From contig CAIIXF020000004.1 in the NCBI GenBank assembly GCA_903813345.2, forward strand, positions 2,811,525-2,875,524: a stretch of DNA of 64,000 nt, written 5' to 3'. Each line of letters starts with the position of its first letter. The first letter of the stretch is position 1. Positions 28,601 to 34,600 of the stretch are shown here, piece after piece. The position numbers were made by a program, and so were the translations under genes. The notes under the pieces were generated by a model, which worked only from the letters and a program-made list of their open reading frames with translations, was not told where the DNA came from and made no database searches. This DNA is from Owenia fusiformis. Taxonomy: Eukaryota; Annelida; Polychaeta; Sabellida; Oweniidae.

Positions 28601-31600
28601 GCTGCTGCCATCTTGTGTTGTAAGGTTCAACTCGGAGACCATCTGATTTAATGACTGTGTACATTGGAAAAGTTTCCATAAGGTTCTTGCAAGCTTGCTG
28701 CATCTGTAAATGCATAAAAATATTTTGAGCGATAGAGGCTTCCTCTAAAGCTTTGAAATCTTTCAGCAAAATATGTAGGATTAACTCATTCAATACAGAG
28801 GCAAAAAGCACTGTAATACTGATGAATTTTTGAAAATTGCCATTATGGTACCTCTGAGATAATGTATAAGTTTATACATGGACATACATATAGTGTCATA
28901 TACTATTTTAAAGCAGATGATACACTCTTTAAGAATCAATAGGTTTTTAACGCATTGCTAACCAAAGCTATTTTGGAGATTGTCAGCTGATGACCGGCCA
29001 TTTTGATGAAAAATTAAGCAAAATTGCATGATTTCATATCAGCATAACATGGACTATATCAACACCCTCAGTGCTATGTTTTATGCCATTGTGAAGCCAA
29101 CGACAATATATTTCAATTGCACCCAACCATGGTCCCCTAGCAGCTCTTACAATGCTTGGTTAAGATTATTGGTACAAGTCATGTGACAATTATTGGAGAG
29201 CATCCCGAGATGTCTCGGGGTTGGCCAGATAAGATTATGACATCATACACGAAATATCTCGGGGATGGTCAGCAATGAGTAAAGTCCCATTTTATAAGTT
29301 ATCATGTTTACAAGATTCCAAAATATACATTGGGTTTGTGCTTGGACTCGATATCACATCCTTCGTAGACGTATTTGCTTTATGACGTCATATCATGTCC
29401 TTCGTAGCAAATGAGTTAAGTCTTTTCACCCTGATGAGATAACTGATCTAATTTCAAATCAAATATTATTCAGTACTATGAGGAAATGTAAAATATGAGA
29501 AATTACCTTGTTTCAATGTCATCCAATTGGGTCTTAGTGTGTGCCTTTTTTAATTCAGGCGAAGTTAGCCATAGATTTGTAATTTTGCTAACGACTTTCA
29601 TTTTCTCAACTTTCTGCCACGTGTCTATCTCTTTCAACATCTGGTTCTTGAGAGTTTCAGTATCCGGTACTAAAGTTGCACATTTCCCAGAAAGGTGCTA
29701 AATCAAAAAACAAGGTACTTAATCAGGAAATGGGGTATTTAATCAGAAAGCGAAGGTACTTAATCGGGAAATGAAGGTACCTCATCAAACAAGGCATTAA
29801 CATGACAAAATGTTACCACCTAGTTGCTAACAATATTATGAGTTCAATCTTAAGTCAGATTTGAACTTCTGAGAACTTGAAGATGATTTTGAAAGAAAAA
29901 TTGGTCAATTTGAAGCAAGATGAAAAAAGACCTTTTTGAAAGTCAAATCTTTTTTGACCTTGAGAATGTCATTGAAGGTCAAATCTATAGCCAGATGTAG
30001 ATGTAGAACTTGTAGATGATTTTGAAAAAAAGATTGGTCAATTTGAAGCAAGTTGAAAAAAGACCTCTTTGACCTTTTTAACCTTTTTTTGACCTTGAAA
30101 AGGTCACAACTTCTGTAAACTTGTAGATGATTTTGAAAAAAATTGAAGTCAGTCTTTGCTAAGTTATTGGAAGTTGTAAGAATTTGTTACAGACGTCGAT
30201 TGCCAACCGCCAACCACCAACCGCTGTCAAAAAACCAGAGACCATAACAATATGTCACCACCTTTTGGTGGTGACATAAAATGAAGGCACTTAATTTGAA
30301 AATGAAGGTATTTAATCAGGAAATGAAGGTACTGAATCAGAAAATGAAAGTACTTAATCAGAAAATGATATCATCAAGCCTGTATACACTAGCAAAAATG
30401 CTTGAAAAGGGCCAAACGGCCAAACTGGTACTTACTTACTGGTTACGAAAGTTTAAGAAGCAAACTCAAATGACAGTAAATCGTATGATGTATATAAAGT
30501 AAAAAGTGTAACACGTCTGTAAAGGGAACACGTTTTAAAGGTACTAGAGCTTTTCAACTTGCACACAGATTTTACCGCAAAATGTAATGCAATGTTAAGG
30601 CACCTACCTGTCTCACTTGCAGAATGCTGACGGCTTTCATATTAAATTCATTGTCCCTTTTCTGCTTGATTTCTTGTTGTTGTCTCTTCAACTCATTGAC
30701 TTTATTAGTATTGTTTTGTCTCCCTTGTTCCTGAATTTTCCTCTTACAGTTCTCCATCTGATCTAAAATACACGATGATATCTAGAAATACAGGGTGACC
30801 CATAAGCCATATATAAATTTGCAAAAAACTGGAGGTCTACTTTAATGCCAATAATTTTGCCCATATAATAAAAGCAACTGTTGTGAACAATGTTTGTGAA
30901 AATAATTAATTCAAAGAATGACAGTACATGTACAATACAAAATTGTGGTCTGGTGGGTAGGGTGGTTCAGATGACCCCCCCCCCTTGAAATGTCCAGAAA
31001 TAAGTTATCAAACCAAAATGGGGATTTTTGCGGTCTCTTGGGGTCTTTATTTTTTTGGGAAAGGGACATGATACATACTTGTTAATTCAACATTATTGGC
31101 TCTGACTTCTTTCTGCAGTTCTCCGAGATCCTTAAGGCCTTTTTCAATATCCTAGAAATCAAAATTTCAACAAGGCTCACGATGAACAAAACACCCCCAG
31201 TTCGCACTCTAAAATCAGGGGACCCTATGGTACATTAAGAGTATGGTACCATACAATACCGTTGGAGTATAGTCCCATACAGTGTTCACGGTACTGTACG
31301 GTACCATTTTAATCTACAGTACCATACGTTACCATATTTCACGGTACCATAGAGTACCATTTCCATAACGGTACTATACGGTACTGTTGCAGATTTGCTG
31401 TGTATCTTAACTAGAAATCAGAGATAGCCAACTTTACACTTGTAATGTATTTGATGTTTTATAGATGTCATCAGTGCATAGATGTCTATTCACTTTTATT
31501 TTATCCCGGGATCAGGACTGACTGTTTGCTTTTCGTTCATTGTAAACGTGGTTATTTTCAGTTCAGCCATTCAACAAGTATAGAATAAATTTGTCTCCGT

Positions 31601-34600
31601 CTAGACACTGTTTTGTACATTTATTCTATCCGATACAGAACAACACTATCACTTGATTTGTTAAGAATTTCTCTATTCTATAGCTTATTGTAAGATGTTT
31701 CATTTCTAGAGTGTGATATATCATTTTAAAGCTATTTTGACGTTTGACATATTTCTTACCCTTAATTGTAAATCAATCATCTTGATTTTTTTCTCCATCT
31801 CGCTTTCAATTTCAATTTCTCCTTTCGGATTTTTCTAAAATTGCAAAAAAACTTTTACTGATTTCATATTAAAGGGTAAGTAGCTCATTGCTGTAATGAA
31901 TTTTCCTCCAACAACAACAGTTAATTAATCCTAAATTTTTTTTAATACTAATATGTATTCACACAATCAATAGACTTGAATAAATATATAAACGTTACTT
32001 TTTAATTCTTTTGAGTACAATTGTACTGTACTTTTTGACTGAGATAAATAATAATTATGCAATAATTGGATTTATGAAATTATAAACAGTTTGTTGAAGG
32101 GAGTAGCACATATGAATGTGTAGGAAAATGAAGTAAGAATGATCCATCCCCTGGACAAAGATCACATGACTGATGTCAAGGTCACGAGGTAACTGGGACT
32201 TCATTATTCCACTGAACTTCAAAGAAGTATGACTACTGAAAAGAACCCACAAGTTCACAACCCACCCTTGAACCAAAAAAATTTAGGGTAAAATAGACAA
32301 TTGAACATATTAAGGTAAGCCAAACAATAAAATATCTTTAGGACGGATGTCCCACCTTAATTTAACTAGAAAAACAGCAACTCCACAGAGTAGCAAATCC
32401 CACCGAACAAAACATATTATGCTTATTATAGCTAGTGTAAATGTTGAAATGTTTGTTTACTTTGTGATAGAAGCATGAAATTTGGCACAAAGTTAGTTTA
32501 TACCATTGTGAACTAGGGATCATCATATAAAATTTGAACCAAATCCGTTCACTGGTATATGAGTTATCAAAGATTACGTTTTTTAAGAATATGGGCCGCC
32601 ATCTTGAAATTCAGCCGCCATCTTGAAAATTATTTCTTGAACAGAGCTACTGTGTCCCTAGGCATAATCATATAAAATTTCAACCAAATCTGTTCACTGG
32701 CATTTGAGTTATCAAAGATAACGTTTTTCATGAAAAATTGCTGCCATTTTGAAATTAAGTGGTCATCTTGAAAATGTTTTGTCCAATATGGCTACTGTGT
32801 CCCTAACATGCCTAAGCATCATCATATAAAATTTGAACCAAATCCATTCACTGGTATTTGAGTTATGAAAGATTTCATATTTTTACGAAAAATGGCCGCC
32901 ATTTTGAAATAAGTGGCCATCTTGAAAAGCTCTTTTTGTGCGAAACTCCTTTGTCCCTAGGCATCAGCATGTAAAATTTGAACCAAATCCGTTCACTGGT
33001 ATATGAGTTATCAAAGATTACGTTTTTTACGAATATGGGCCGCCATCTTGAAATTCAGCTGCCATCTTGAAAATTATTTCTTGAACAGAGCGACTGTGTC
33101 CCTAGGCATAATCATATAAAATCTCAACCAAATCAATTTACTGGTATTTGAGTTATCAAAGATTACGTTTTTTACGAAAAATTGCCGCCATTTTGAAATT
33201 AAGCGGCCATCTTGAAAATGTTTTGTTGAACATAGCTACTGTGTCCCTAAGCATCATTGTATAAAATTTGAACCAAATCCATTCACTGGTATTTGAGTTA
33301 TCAAAGATTACATATTTTTACGAAAAATTGTCGCCATTTTGAAATTAAGCGGCCATCTTGAAAATGTTTTGTCAAACATAGCTACTGTGTCCCTAAGCAT
33401 CATCATATAAAATTTGAACCAAATCTGTTCACTGGTATTTGAGTTATCAAAGATTACATATGTTTACGAAAAATGGCCGCCATTTTGAAATTAAGCAGCC
33501 ATCTTGAAAATCTCTTTATGTGCGAAACTCCTTTGTCCCTAGGCATCAGCATATAAAATTTGAACCAAATCTGCAAACTAGTATTTGATTTATTAAAGAT
33601 TACATTTTTTACGAAAAATGGCGGCCATTTTAAATTCAGTGGCCATATTGAAAATTCCTTCTCGAGCAGAGGTCCTACACCCATAAGGCATAAGCCTATA
33701 AAATTTGAATCAAATCCGTGAAACGGTATTTGAGTTATCGCCCGGACAAACAGACGGACGGATGGACGAACGGACGGACGGACAGACGGACGGACGGACG
33801 GCTTTCCTATATCCCTCTCGAACTTCGTTCGGTGGGATAATAAGAATCAATAGATGATTGGCCTAATTAAGCTAATTAAGGGATGTTTCTAAGTAAGTTA
33901 TGAAACATATCCCTTTAATTGAGCTAATTAAATTATCATTTAATTGTACTAATTAGGCTCCCTGACGGCAAACTGTTAGAATCAGAATAAAATGTGTTAA
34001 CACTATTTCTATTCATGATTTTAAATAACATAACATATAAAGTATTTGCAAATATGACGAGCAGCAATATTTTAAATCACATTTTAGATATAATTTTGTG
34101 GTACTATACTCTAAAATACAATATCAGATTGACAAAATTCTCTGACAATTAAAATACATATATGTGAATGTCCCGATGCCCCACCCAGGTATCCCAATGC
34201 TTGTTGAAAAAAGTCAAACACATGTTGACAGTAAATGCCCCCTCCAGAAAGTCAAACACTTCTTGACAGTAAGTCCAACATATCAGTAAATACCCCCAGA
34301 AAGTCCAACACATGTTGAGAATTAATGAACTCCCCCTCCAGAAAGTCCAACACATGTTGAGAATTAATGAACTCCCCCTCCAGAAAGTCCAACACATGTT
34401 GACAGAAATTCCCCCAGAGAGTTCACAGTAAATTGACAGTAAATTGACAGTTAACAGTAAATGTTTTCTTACTTTAATCTGATCAAGAATGTCTCTCTCC
34501 ATCTGCAGACAATGGCTCATTCTTGCTGCAAACTGAACTGCACTCCCCTGGTCTTGAATCTCCTGCTGAAAATGACAACATGTTGGTTGGATAATATCTT

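Noticed and set aside
28584-28811. 75-codon ORF over STAT exon 8
   Set aside because: Wrong frame: splice phases from exons 7 and 9 require the frame reading CSKLARTLWKLFQ.
33454-33684. 76-codon ORF
   Set aside because: Translation of GCCATTTTGAAA-type repeat units inside an intronic element.
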